A DNA stretch of 29,846 bases from assembly GCA_000310025.1 (NCBI GenBank), contig FN649726.1:790483-820328 (forward strand), written 5' to 3'. Source of the DNA: Ectocarpus siliculosus. Its lineage: Eukaryota > Sar > Phaeophyceae > Ectocarpales > Ectocarpaceae. Shown here one piece after another: positions 8,250 to 19,000 of the stretch. The notes beneath the pieces are model-generated. The model worked only from the letters and a program-made list of their open reading frames with translations. It was not told the origin of the DNA and did not search any database. Each line of letters begins with the position of its first letter. Position 1 is the first letter of the stretch. A program made the position numbers and the translations under genes.

Positions 8250-11200
8250 GTGTGCTGCTGCTGCTACGTGTGCTGCTGCTGCTGCGTGTGCTGCTGATGC
8301 CGTGGATGTGCAGAATTTTACGCGCCGTGGTGTGGTGAGAGAAGTGTTCTTTGTCTCGTGGCCATTATTGTCGTTTGAGTTATGAGGTACCATGGTATTT
8401 TGCCACCAGTACCCGTGGTGTGCCTCCATTCCCCCATGAGCCTTTCTTCAGCGGTTTTGGTTTCGGAACTTTGTCCGTCACATCCAAGTCTCGTAGGAAT
8501 ACAACGAACACTATTTAGTCCAACCAACACAGGGTCCTGAACACTCGCGGCTTGCACACGCCAGGCAATGAGATGAGAACGTCGCGACTCAACCCGATAG
8601 GCTACGGAAGTATGTTTGGTGTCGATGAAAAACGCCGTCTATCTCGAGTGGCTCCCGCTCGTTCGGCTCTGACTATTTTTTAACCCTACTTGAATCTCTT
8701 GACCGCGCTTATTTCTGCCGTGTCCGCCGCTGACTTGACCGCCGCTGTTGCTTCCCCGTAGGACACTGCCGAAAGCTGGACGGCACGTGGACAGAGCTTG
8801 CGGAGAAGCTTGGGGTGAGTTCGTGCCAGCAGCACTCTTGGTTCTTGCCCGCGAGGTTCATCTCGACCTCTCGGACGGATGAAGGATGAAAACCAACCTT
8901 GTGTTTTGTTTTTTGTTATTATTGTTGTGGCCTACCACAACGGTGTCCAGCCCGATGTCCGACCTTTCAAGACTACGGAATTGAACAGGATAGGAGACTC
9001 CCCCTGCGCGACAGAATCGACGCAGTAAAGCTACTGCTGTGGTAGACACATGCACGGCATGCTCTCTGAGACTCAAGCCACTGCTGTTCGAGTCGATAGC
9101 CACTGCTGTTCGAGTCGATACTCGATCGTGAGGCGTTCTCTCGTACATCTTGGAAGCCCCGGGAATGCTCGATCGTGAGGCGTTCGTGCGTACGAAGAAC
9201 CCGCTGGGAGTTATGAAGTAGGGCTTCACCACGGATCGAATGGAGCAAGGGTTCGCTGGTGGTTTGGGCCACCAATGGGAGCATAGTGTTTATCCCCGCA
9301 CCAAGAGAGAAACGATTTTCACGGCGGCGGTGGGCTGGAGGTACCGGAACGCGGTTTGCCAACACGGGCTTCAACAAGTGTCATGTTACTGAAAATTCGC
9401 AGTATTTGATAAGGGGTTCCGAAAATGGTTGTGGTCCCCCAACAAGAAGCTGCCCCCGGCCTGTGTACCCCGTTTTTGCCGTGTGCGTGCGCTCACAAAC
9501 AGGGCGAAGTGAACGTGGGCAAGGTGGATGCGACGGCGAACAGGGGGTTGGTGAAGCGGTTCGGCGTCAAGGTGATGAATCACTCCCGGTGACCCCGGTC
9601 GCTCCGTTTGCTGTCACTATTTTATTTTGTCTATAGCCGAGTCTTGGAAGTCCTTCGGATGAATTTTTGCTCACCAGACGGCGACAGTGACAGTGGTCGT
9701 GTGGTGCGTTATTGTTGCAAGCGCTTTTGTTCGTTTTCTGTTTTGTGAGTGACACCGTAGCAATGGTGTGTTCTTTCCGCTGCTGTCAAATTGTTGATGC
9801 AGAGCGCTCGTTTTTCTTGTATTTCATGACTCTTTCACGTGCTGTTGACATGTCGGCAAGCCTGAATGTTTTTTTGACGAACAGCGGGGATGACTGGTAG
9901 GATGATGGTCACTCGAAGCTGGAGTGCTCATTCGAACTATTTGACAGAGTCGTGTGGGCCGAAACCATACGGAGGTAGGGCCAAGTGTTCGCGGAAGCTG
10001 GCTGGCCTTTCCCGTGTTGTGAAAGAGACACCTCAAAAAGATAAGTTGTTTGTTGTCGTGGATACATGTGCTCTTGCGTCTACCTTTCCATCATCCACGT
10101 CCGTTCTGCCGCAGGAACTCTACTCGAATTTCTTACAGCTGAGTGTCCACCACCCACCTCCACCATGCTGCATGTTATTCCATCGAAGTTATCCCGGCAC
10201 AGTGGGGGTCCCTCAATAGTGCCACTGCCCGGTATAGTGCCGGTGAAATAGCGTGGCACGGCTGGAATGTCAAAGTTGCCACCCTTCTCTGTATGGAGCC
10301 GGGTGCTCGGTATAATTCCAGTTAACCTGACGGGCACATACGGGCACCACACCTCAGTATTATTTGGTTCCGTTCGTTCGCGGCACCGCGAAAACGCGAC
10401 GAATTGTGTCGCCTCGAGGTTCAAATGTATAACCCGCATTTTGCTTGACCCGTGACTCTCCCCACGCCGTCCGCACAGGGCTTCCCGACGCTTTTGTTCT
10501 TCTCGCATGGGAACCTCCACAAGTTCGCTGGCCCTCGCAAGCTCGATTCCTTCATCGAATTTGCCAAGGNNNNNNNNNNNNNNNNNNNNNNNNNNNNNNN
10601 NNNNNNNNNNNNNNNNNNNNNNNNNNNNNNNNNNNNNNNNNNNNNNNNNNNNNNNNNNNNNNNNNNNNNGCTCGGACGAGAGGGCGGGGGTGGCTCCATG
10701 GCTTAACTGTTGCACCAGATTGTGACTGATCATTTTTTTTTTTCTGATGCCGGGCGCTCCTCTGCAAGTGTCGCGCGTGCCTCTTGGTATGGTATGTTGC
10801 TCGGTACGCCCTCCCCCCGCGCGGCGGTGTGCATGATCACCACGGAACGAGAGCTCTGTAGAATCCTTTTTTTTTGCCGACAAGAGCCGCTGGTAGACTC
10901 TTCCTTGTCGCGGTTGCCCGAGAGTCTCATGGAAGTAAAGGCCAAAGTAAAGGCCGATCGCCTTTCCGCATCCTCTTGACTACGCTGCATCCGCTCTCGG
11001 GTTTCTCCCATATCATGTTGTTGTTCGTTGAACGCCTCCCGTCACCCGCTCCCGACCGGCTCACCCTAACCCTCGTTGTGGTTTCGCGGGTCTCGTGCTT
11101 GCTTTTTGTTGTTTCGAGAGCAGGGAGGGTTCAAGAAGACGGACTCTGTGCCTGTGCCCGGTCCCCCTTCCCTGGCTGGTGGCTTGAAGGTAATGGGCGG

Positions 11201-12163
11201 GATGTTTAAACTTCCCCGTTGTTATTTTTTCAATGCAGTCACTCGCACAATTTTGCGTGGAGGGCGTACGGATGTTCAAATGTTTCAATTTCTATTTTAT
11301 CAATGTACTCACTCGCACGATTATCCGGGGAGGGCGCACGGCTAACAGGTTCGTGTTTGGCTGCGAAGTGAAGGTGTGAGTTTGAGAGTGATTTGTGTGA
11401 GGACCCTTGAACTCCAGAGCGTTTTGCGCGAACAGCGGATGGCACAAGAATTTGGGAACTCAGCAATCCCAAAGGCAGCTCGCGGAGAGAAAATAAGTGC
11501 CCTCAGTTTTCCTGTTGGTCAACACCGGTCCCGCTGATTTCTGATTGGCCGGGAATCGTTGACCGGGTGTGGGACGTCAGCCATGGGCGAAAATTCACGT
11601 TTTGGCTTGGATGAGACCCCCCCTCCCATCTTCTGGCTTGATTTTCCATCTCGGCTTTTGGACCCTCCTCTGCTTGCAAGAGAGGGGGTGGGAAATCTCA
11701 CGTACCTTGGTGGGATATTTCACATTTCGTCGATTTAGAGACAGCAGTCTCAATACTTCAATTTACCGCCACCTTCGTTCCGGAAGATTTTTTCGACATT
11801 CGGTGTGTGATTTTCAGCTCCCTTTGTTTGCTTGAAATGTGATCAGAGAAGCGTCTGTATTTTTCCGATGCGCTCTTCGGGCCCGGCGCTATTAGTAAGA
11901 CCTACTCTGTCCAGCCGCATGTGATGCCCCTAAAGGCCCTAATCCCGCCCGCTCCAAACACACACCGTCCGTGGCACGAATAACAGGGACTCCTGACCAG
12001 CGTGCTCAAGGATCTCGAAGGGGTAAAGGACGGAAAAATGCCGTCTCAGATGACGATCATGGTGCTGGTTGGGTCTCTTCTGCTTCTCCTGGTGCTCTTC
12101 GCCACCACCACGCTTTCCAAGCCCCCGCCTCAGGCCCCGTCGAAAAGAGCTAAGACAGACTAG
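5757..12163 (+). CDS. Membrane-anchored thioredoxin/PDI-like protein (TMX-type)
   Basis: This is a probable ER thiol-disulfide oxidoreductase. Eight exons join in one frame: 5757-5843, 7604-7823, 8314-8334, 8762-8814, 9503-9571, 10479-10568, 11124-11189 and 11987-12163, totalling 783 nt or 260 residues. Exon 1 is a signal peptide with the hydrophobic core VMAALGLLVLSIG. Exon 2 is Ala/Glu-rich and then enters the thioredoxin fold (VQVLTDGDFERI). The active site WCGHC is split between exons 3 and 4. Then come VNVGKVDATANRGLVKRFGVK and GFPTLLFF with the cis-proline. The last exon has one membrane helix (MTIMVLVGSLLLLLVLF) and a basic tail ending SKRAKTD. All introns shown are GT-AG; the donor after 10568 is hidden in the N gap, which may conceal another exon. 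The exon 2 start could instead be 7625, also in phase. Confidence 0.85.
5844..7603 (+). other. Intron 1 of the PDI-like gene (about 1.76 kb)
   Basis: The intron begins GTGAGG directly after the signal-peptide exon. It contains a short AGATAT-type microsatellite at 6175-6198 and a TTTAGGCAG duplication near 6240. One open stretch (7175-7350) could be read as a charged peptide, but it is not needed for the frame to join and I do not call it. Nothing else is recognised. Confidence 0.6.
8196..8297. repeat. CTG/GCT trinucleotide repeat just upstream of the microexon
   Basis: An interrupted GCT repeat of about 100 bases includes an uninterrupted core at 8206-8249, followed by units broken by CGTGTG. 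It ends about 17 bases before the 21-nt exon at 8314, where it occupies the place of the polypyrimidine tract. Confidence 0.95.
8314..8334 (+). CDS. 21-nt microexon of the PDI-like gene carrying the first active-site Cys
   Basis: The exon is bounded by GATGTGCAG on the left and GTGAGA on the right. With the single G left over from exon 2 it reads E-F-Y-A-P-W-C, and its last base G pairs with GA from 8762 to give the Gly of C-G-H-C. Phase and sequence both fit the canonical (V)EFYAPWCGHC motif exactly, and no other stretch of the 0.9-kb interval supplies it. Confidence 0.88.
9077..9185. repeat. Short tandem and spaced repeats in a PDI-like gene intron
   Basis: A 22-bp unit GCCACTGCTGTTCGAGTCGATA occurs twice in perfect tandem (9077-9098, 9099-9120). 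Directly after it, CTCGATCGTGAGGCGTTC occurs at 9121-9138 and again at 9168-9185. All lie in the intron between exons 4 and 5. Confidence 0.95.
10570..10669. other. Assembly gap of exactly 100 N
   Basis: The 100-base run of N is probably a fixed-size placeholder for a gap of unknown length. It starts two bases after the AAG that ends the FIEFAK exon, so it hides that exon's splice donor and an unknown amount of intron. Confidence 0.98.
11223..11341. repeat. Two 49-bp imperfect direct repeats, 70 bp apart
   Basis: 11223-11271 and 11293-11341 share TATTTT.TCAATG, ACTCACTCGCAC (CAGTCACTCGCAC in the first copy) and GGAGGGCG.ACGG with scattered substitutions. They lie in the last intron of the PDI-like gene. 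Confidence 0.85.
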
Positions 12164-13348
12164 CTTCACGTAGCCTTCGGGGAGATGCTGCAACAGTCTT
12201 GGTATGTACGACAGCACTGTATTTATGTGTGTGCCGCGACGTAGCGCAGGAATGAAAGCCGGGAGAGTGGGTGGCCATTTCGCAACGCAGAGCTCTGTTG
12301 ACCGCGCAGAAATATTCGGGTAAGATCCAGAGTTGAAGATCCAGAGTTGCACCGCAGACCTATAGCTGTGCACGGAGAGCCGCTGCAATGTTGTACCTCC
12401 ATTCCACAGGAGTAAAGTTGTTTAGGCGGGCCTGATTGGTAGCTCCTGCCGTCAGACGTAGACTTCGCGCGCTTGCTTGCGGTGTGCATTGCGTTATCGG
12501 ATGGTTTTTGTCGGCAGGTGCCCGGGGGACTTCACTGTTGCTAATGTTTTTTCTCAATGGATTTGGTTGGGTGTTCCTCCTGACGGCGTTCAGTTAATTT
12601 TCAGGCCGCAGTTAATTCTGTGTGTTGTTCCCGGCAAGTGTTGTTGAGGGCAAGATTCGGGAGTTACAGATCATCATGCGAAGGTGACGGAGAAATTTCT
12701 TGCGGAATCGTTTCCGCTTTGGGAGAGACATGCTTTGCAGATTTTCTTACTCAAACGGTCGCTTGTTTTGCGCCGTCTCTACAGTAGTCCGACGTACGAT
12801 CCAGTCAGGTTAACACGGGCACTGCTAAATAGTCCGTCCCTGGTTCGGTAGTCTTTCTATCGGAAGGGCGTGTTTGAAGCTGCTTGTTTTGATGCGCTAG
12901 GTGTGATGTCTCGATAGTACCGCCGAGAAGTTGATGGTGGTTGCTTGAAATACATTCGTATGCATGCCCTCCCCGCTGCGTCGCGATCTACCCCTTCTTT
13001 CGGTTGTGAGACGGACGATTCTCTGGCCGCGCGCTAGCTTCGCCCATAAGAGGGGGCAAAGCACGAAGCCGAGTGAAGTGTGTTCGATGTTTTCGCCCTC
13101 TAACCGTGTCAATCCGAGTTTTCGCCCTGACCGTTTCTGTCCGAGCGCTTCGTGGACAAAAAAGCAGCACCATCACAAAAGTATCTACGGTGAAACCGGT
13201 GAGCGTGGTGAACAAGGCCCACCATTCCGTTCCTCTTTCCTGATCTGGGGTTCCATGTACTTCGGCGGCTATGAAGCACCCGCATTATCTTTCCCGGTTG
13301 ATGGCGTCGTTCTCCCTACACGATGTTCTGTGTGGTGACTTTCACCAC

Positions 13349-13423
13349 GACCCCGCGCTCTGTTCATTCGATGCAAAAGTGGACCCCCCGCTCTGTTCAT
13401 TTGGTTCATTGGAGGCAAACGTG
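13349..13423. repeat. Imperfect tandem repeat, two units
   Basis: GACCCC(G)CGCTCTGTTCATT is present at 13349 and 13382, and each copy is followed by a GCAAA(A/C)GTG end. The second unit has a small insertion. Confidence 0.75.
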
Positions 13424-13939
13424 TAAGTGGTATGTGTGCCAAACCGTATGTTTGAAACGAATACCATGAATTACGACGGGTTTTTGTAGCATTTTTGACG
13501 ACCACAACCAACCGCCGTCATTCGTGAGCGCATTCGTCATTGTTGGCGTATGTTCCTCTTGATTCTTGCCCCTGCGTCGCCGTGATACTCTCTTGCATTT
13601 TTAAGCATCGGACGTCAAGGTACGGAATGCAAACCAGACCAGAGGGAACTTAGAACTCGTACAGAAAGGTGACGTGATGATTAATTGTTGGTTGTTGTTG
13701 TCTTCACATTAAAAACCGTTCCGTTCTCTCTGCTCAGTACCTTCTTCTGTCCGTACTAGTAGTCTAACACTTGACGGGGTCGATTCCCGTGGTCACGGGC
13801 TAACTTACCCAAAAAAAGGTATACGAAAATAAAATGGACACGAAGGGTCCGCAAGCCAATAAAAGTCCACGACAGATAGTCTGGGCCACTCCGCTCGCCT
13901 CTCTGCACGCTATGCGAGGTAACCCTTTTAATTGGAAAA

Positions 13940-14075
13940 ATATAGAATAAGTAAAAGAAAAATGAAAAAGAAAGAGAACGAGAAAAAATAAAAAGAAAGA
14001 GAAAAAGAAAAAGAAACCGAAAGGAATAGAGTAGATGGAGAGCAAAGGGAAAGAGAAAAGACACAGACAGAGAAA
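13940..14075. repeat. A/G-rich polypurine tract
   Basis: This is almost entirely A and G, in AAAGAG-type units. The long Phe/Ser/Leu frames on the minus strand here are produced by this composition. It lies about 130 bp beyond the 3' end of LINE-A, too far and too irregular to be its tail. Confidence 0.8.
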
Positions 14076-14213
14076 GACACACGCCTTAGCGACAAACAAC
14101 AAACAACAAACAGAACAACACAAAACAACACAAGACAACGCGGGCCACTCGAGCCAGCCCATGCACGTCACCGCTCGCGGGGGGTTGGTGCAATGGTGCA
14201 GTGCTGGGCGTAC

Positions 14214-15588
14214 TCATTTGTTGCTTGCCGTAGTCATTTGACCATTGACCACGCGTCCCTTTCGAGACGGAGCACCGTTCCTACCCCTACTAGAGACACC
14301 ACCAACATTTGGGAGCTCTTTACGTTTCTGCCACAAACTCCATAAAAATTTCTTGCACATCTTATCCCCGTCCTCTAGGGCCTCTTGTGCCCACCATCTA
14401 TCCCCAATTAACGCGATCGTTTTTTCGCTGTTGTTGTCTAATTTACCAAACTTGTCCATGTCACACCCTCTCTGTCTCATTTCCTCCTCGAGATCCTCTC
14501 TTTCCTTCCTGTACAGCTCACACTCCCCAACTATATGGGGTCTGCTCTCCTCCGATTTGCCACATGGACATGTGTGTCTATCCTCCTCTCCTCTCTCCTA
14601 CGGCTGGTATACCTCTTCCTCCGTTCTGGCAAGTCCAGATCGCCTACTCGAAATTGCAATTTCAGCTTTTTCGCGTAGTCCATGGGGCCGTCCAAGTACG
14701 TTTTCATCCCTCTCCCTTCTTTCAACTTCCCGTATATCTCCAAGTGGTCTTCGCTTCGTACCTTCTTCCGAAGGGTTGCCTCCTCCCTACTTTCTAGCAT
14801 CTCCTTGACTTTCGTCTTGAACCCCCCGAACCCTTCCGTGTCCAACGTCTCCTCCTCGTCTCCTATCTCCTTCCAAACCTTCTCTACCACCTTGTCCCAT
14901 CTGATTCCCTTCTTCCCTGGAGTCGTTTTCCCCAAGCTGCCTTGTCAACCATGGCTGGTAGTCTATCGTCCGACATTCTACTTACCATGTATGTACTGCC
15001 AATTCAACTTCTGCATGTCTCTCTTTGTTTTAAGAGAGTACATTCCCAATTCTGCTCGCAATACAGTGTTGCTCGTTGTACTTGAACATCCTAGTATTTT
15101 CTTGGCCGCTGCCATCTGCACCGTTTCCAGCTGCTTGACGGCCTTTTCGTTACCTTCCCATACCTCTCCTGCATACTCTAGCTTAGGTACAATCACATTC
15201 AAGAGAATACACCTCTTAATCCTTGTGTCTAGGTGTGGGTCCGTAAGTATCTCGTCCATCTTGCCTATCTGAGCTTTACCCTTCCCAACCAACTTCGCTA
15301 TGTGTGTGTGCGTCCCATGAGCACTCCTTCGAAATCTCTACTCCCAGGTACGTATACTTGTCTACTACCGGTAGTTCTTCCTCCCCCCATTTCCATTTGA
15401 ATTCTACAGGATTTTTCTTGTCTTCGTTTCAGACCACTACTGTACTGCGCATTTTCCTACGTTCGCCGACAGTCTCCATTTTCGGGTGTATCCTACCGCC
15501 GCATCTATTTGTTCTTGCAACCCTTCTGGTGTTTCGGATACCCCCACGAAATCATCTGCAAACATCAGTCCGGACACACTCTTTCCCC
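14214..15588 (-). pseudogene. LINE-A ORF2, C-terminal third (RT palm end, thumb, zinc knuckle)
   Basis: Reading leftward from the copia-1 target site, the frame gives GLMFADDFVGVSETPEGLQ, the FADD catalytic motif of the reverse transcriptase. It continues through KYTYLGVEISKE to HLDTRIKRCILLNVIVPKLE and GEVWEGNEKAVKQLE. The end has CPCGKSEESRPHIVGECELY, a CxC..H..C knuckle like the one in LINE-B. A stop follows KCAV, and at least three frameshifts are visible (near 15310 in a CA run, near 14980 and near 14580). It ends RVVNGQMTTASNK and stop at 14214, followed at once by the GAGTACGCCC terminus. Confidence 0.82.
15584..15588. repeat. Target site duplication of copia-1 (left)
   Basis: TCCCC here is repeated exactly at 22950-22954. 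The two copies flank the LTRs and lie inside LINE-A coding sequence. Confidence 0.92.
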
Positions 15589-15941
15589 TATTAGATATAT
15601 TGGGAGTACTCGTAGCATAGTATGACGGTTGAGATGTCCGGTACGTACGTACGAAAGTAACAGTGATGAGATGCGGAGGGATAGGAACTTTCTACATATA
15701 TTCCTTGGTTGCGAGAGGTATTTGGTGGAGATTCAGAGAGATTCGTTGAGTGACAAAGAGTGAAGGCGTGCCCAGATACCGTGAAGGTTTGACGAGCACT
15801 GGCACGCCCCCGATGAACGCAATACTTTCCAATACTTTTGCTTTACGTTTTCAACACGTTTCCTACCCATACACGCTCCGCCATGAGCCACCCGCTTTGA
15901 GCTCCAACCACAAAGAACCGAGCCACCCGAATTATCGATCA
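15589..15941 (+). repeat. Copia-1 5' LTR
   Basis: It runs from TATTAGATATATTGGG to TTATCGATCA, 353 bp, matching 22597-22949. It contains GTACGTACGTAC near 15641 and a stem-forming pair GGCGTGCC (15765-15772) and GGCACGCC (15801-15808), which extends to 10 pairs with one bulged C. Either could be a promoter or RNA element of the LTR; the function is unknown. Confidence 0.95.
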
Positions 15942-15965
15942 CGCTAGCGGTATGACACGTCGTCT
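15942..15965 (+). other. Candidate primer-binding region of copia-1
   Basis: This is the sequence immediately after the 5' LTR, where the minus-strand primer binds in copia elements. It includes GCGGTATGACACG, only loosely like the TGGTATCAGAGC seen in many copia elements that use initiator Met tRNA. The assignment rests on position only. Confidence 0.35.
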
Positions 15966-16029
15966 ACGAGATTCGCGGTCGAGCTTGGTTTAGGAGCATC
16001 GCCTTGCGGCGATCGACAGCAGGGTCAAG

Positions 16030-19000
16030 ATGGCCTCCAGGCGCGAAGATGAATCCCGCCCAGCAGCGGAAGCCCGCCAAGCAGCGGAGGACGCCAGGAT
16101 CGAAGAACTGGTCAACGAGCGAGTAGCAGCTCGGATGAAGCAGCTGATGGAGGAGAAACTGGCCAAGAAGATGGCCGAGATGGAGGTGCGGCATCGAGCC
16201 GAGCAGCAGCGGGGAGGAAATGAGGAACAAGAGGCAGCACACCAGCAAGATCCTGGGCGCCCAACACCCAACCCCTCCGCAGACGAGCTGGCCGACGCGA
16301 TTGCGACTGCCATGGCCGGTCGCCTCCAAACCTCAGGGGATATCGGTGCAGTGTCTCACCCCGCAACTCTTCGTATGACTGAGAGTAGAAGAATTGAGCC
16401 TTGGGATGGTGTGTTTAAGTCGGGGGACAGTAGGCAGCAGAAGCTTTTGATTTTTCGATCGAGCATGGTAGCACGCTTTGCGCAGGAGGATGTTCACGAA
16501 GTAGTGATGAGCAACCAAGACATCCCAGTAGGGAGGCAGGGGATCAGTATGACTGACCTGAAGACTGAGTATGGCGAACAAAAGGTAGCCAAGGCTATAG
16601 TGGCATGGAATGTGCTAATCACGTCAATCTCGTACATGCCGATTCTGTCGGAAATCGTGTCGGACGGGAGCCCGAGTGGTGGCTGGAGGATTTTCCTCAA
16701 ATATTACGAGCCACAAGCGAAAGCGGAGAAGAAAAGACTTTTGAAAGAGTACCATGGCTTCGCAATGCATGCAAACGAACATCCACAAGAGTACTTCGGT
16801 AGGTTCTCTATTTTGCGGAGTAGACTAGCGTCGCACGGGACAGTGTATCCTGACAACGAAGCAAACGACCACCTAGTGTCTGCACTCTCGTCCGACTACA
16901 AGATAGAGAAGAAACTTTTGGACCGCACCCCTGATTTGACTTTTGAACAGATTGAGGATTCCGTGAAGGAGGCCCACACGGACCTGGTGCGCGCACGGGA
17001 GGAGGAGCAAAAGAGTGGCGTGGGGCACGCCTTCGTCGCTTCCGGTGCGCCCCGGGGCGACGGACGTGTCCCAAATGGGTCGAGTGGGAACGGCGGCGGA
17101 CAGGACGGCAAAGGCGACGGTCGGAGCAGGAGCGACGAGACCAGAGGAGACAGGCGCTGTCATTTTCATCCGTGGTCAAACCACACCAACGCGGAGTGCT
17201 ACCAACAGCAGCGGGAAAAGGAGAGAAAGCAGCGGCAGCAGCAGCGGCGGCAGCAGTCATCACAGCAGCAACAACAACAGCCGCAGCAGCCTCAACAGCA
17301 GCATCCGCAGCAGTCTCAACAGCAGCATCCGCAGCAGCCTCAGCAACAGCAGTACTACCATCCTCGTCCCCAACAGCAGCAGCAGCAGCAGCAGCAGCAA
17401 CAAGGCGGCCGCGGTGGGGGGGGCTGGCGTGGTGGACCCCAGCACGGACCTCATGGCGGACGCGGAGCGCAGCAAAGGTATGGAAACTCTGTCCCCCCTC
17501 GCCCGCAGCAGCAGCAATGGCGACCCTCGCACGGGCATGCAAACGTGATGCACCACGAACACGGTGCACCGCCCTACGGGGGGCCCGCAAATAGTAGCGA
17601 GTATGGGGGTTGGGAGCAGCCGCAGCCACAGTACCAGCAGCCTCCGCCTGACTACACCCAGCAGCAGCAGCCGTACTACCCGCCACCGACGCCTTACTAC
17701 GAGCAGCAACAGCCGCCGACACAGCCTCCGCCTCCGCCGACGTTCCAGCAGCAGCAGCACTCGACTCATGCCCCGCCCCACTCCTCTCCTCCCGGAGCAG
17801 CAGCACCGGCCCCGGGCTCCCTCCACTTCTTGATGGCACGTTTCGTGTCTGCAGGCGAGATTGTTCCGAGTGGTGTTGTAGCGAGTACCGAGCGTGAGAA
17901 TGGTAATGGATTTGCTTTGTCTGCGCAGAACTCGCTTTCCCATTTTGGTAGAGAGAAGTTTTGGGCCGACAGCGGTGCCACGAACACCTTTGTTAGCAGT
18001 AGCCACCACATGTTCGATTTGAGGCCAGTGCCGACTGGTAAAGAGTACATACAGGTTGGAAACGGTGCTTATTTGCGCGTGCAGTGTGTGGGGAAGGTCA
18101 ACATGGCCTTTCACATGCAAGACCAGTCAGGAGAGCATGATTTTTGCGTGCAGATGTCGGACGTGTACGTTGTGCCTGGAATCACCTTCAATCTTTTTTC
18201 GTTGCACCACACGCAGCGTAGGCAGCGTATCGTTCTAGACGAGACCGGCGTCCACCTATTCGATGGTAGGCTTTCATTTGCATACTCTGACGTAGGATGC
18301 TCGCTCTGGGCTACTCGATTGCCCCAGAATTATACTGGTAGCGCTGTGACCTACAGCCCCGATGCCCCCCCCCGTGTTTCTGCCCAAGCGTCCCCGCCTG
18401 GCGTTGGCACAGGCCTTGTTGCGGCAAACCCCCCTTTCCCACAGAGTGCAGGAGCGGGCGCGACTTCGAGTGCGAGTGCGAGTACCGGCTTCCAGTCCGT
18501 CGCTGCGGTCGGCGTTGTACCTGCGAGTTCTGGCTTCCAGTCCGTCGCAACGGCCGGCGTTGTACCTTCGACTCCTGGTGTCCAGCCCACCGGCTCCGAC
18601 GGTGTAGTACCTTCGACTCCCAGCGTCCCCTCCACCACTTCCGGTGTAGTGCTGCCGATTTGTGCTTTTCCGTCTGTCGAAGTAGACCCAATCCCCACGA
18701 CGATCCCTGATTTTCAGCCTGTGATTACTGCTGCCGTAGAATCGTCTTCGATTGTGCCTCCCCCTGCCGTAGAGCTGACAGACTATCGCGAGATCGAGAT
18801 CAACCCCCTTGTCTCTCAGGACGAATTACCGATCATGGACATGAGCATGTTCCTAGATGTTGGGTTGATGGATGGCAAAGACAAGGTCCCCCCGGGTGAT
18901 TTTTTTCCGGATGCGCATCAATTCTCTGCGTCTGCGGAGCCCCCTCCCTTGGCTTTCACTGTGCAGCATGATGATTTGGAGGTGTTGAGAGGTTTTCTTT

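Larger units (their letters stand above)
12164..14205. other. Intergenic region without a recognised gene
   Basis: This stretch follows the PDI-like stop codon and precedes the 3' end of LINE-A. It should contain the PDI-like 3' UTR, but I see no clear polyadenylation signal that I would assign. No frame shows a recognised domain. The contents I can name are the imperfect repeat at 13349-13423 and the polypurine tract at 13940-14075. Confidence 0.6.

Noticed and set aside
8405-8425. A second YPWC-like reading (TACCCGTGGTGTG after CCACCAG) about 80 bases past the microexon
   Set aside because: It lacks the FYA residues and has no splice donor, while the 21-nt exon at 8314 fits phase, motif and both splice sites.
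8130-8429. Alanine-rich minus-strand and leucine-rich plus-strand frames over the CTG repeat
   Set aside because: They are translations of the trinucleotide repeat inside an intron.
10194-10345. Diverged GGTATA.T.CC.GT repeats and a weak stem in a PDI-like gene intron
   Set aside because: The two copies (10228 and 10305) match over fewer than 20 bases with several mismatches; not enough for a mobile-element call.
13185-13230. Collagen-like GETGERGEQGP reading
   Set aside because: Only four Gly-X-Y triplets, with no continuation or exon structure; chance is likely.
16808-17839. 343-residue minus-strand frame opposite copia-1 gag
   Set aside because: It is Ala/Ser/Arg-rich and arises as the antisense of the CAG-rich gag tract; no motif.
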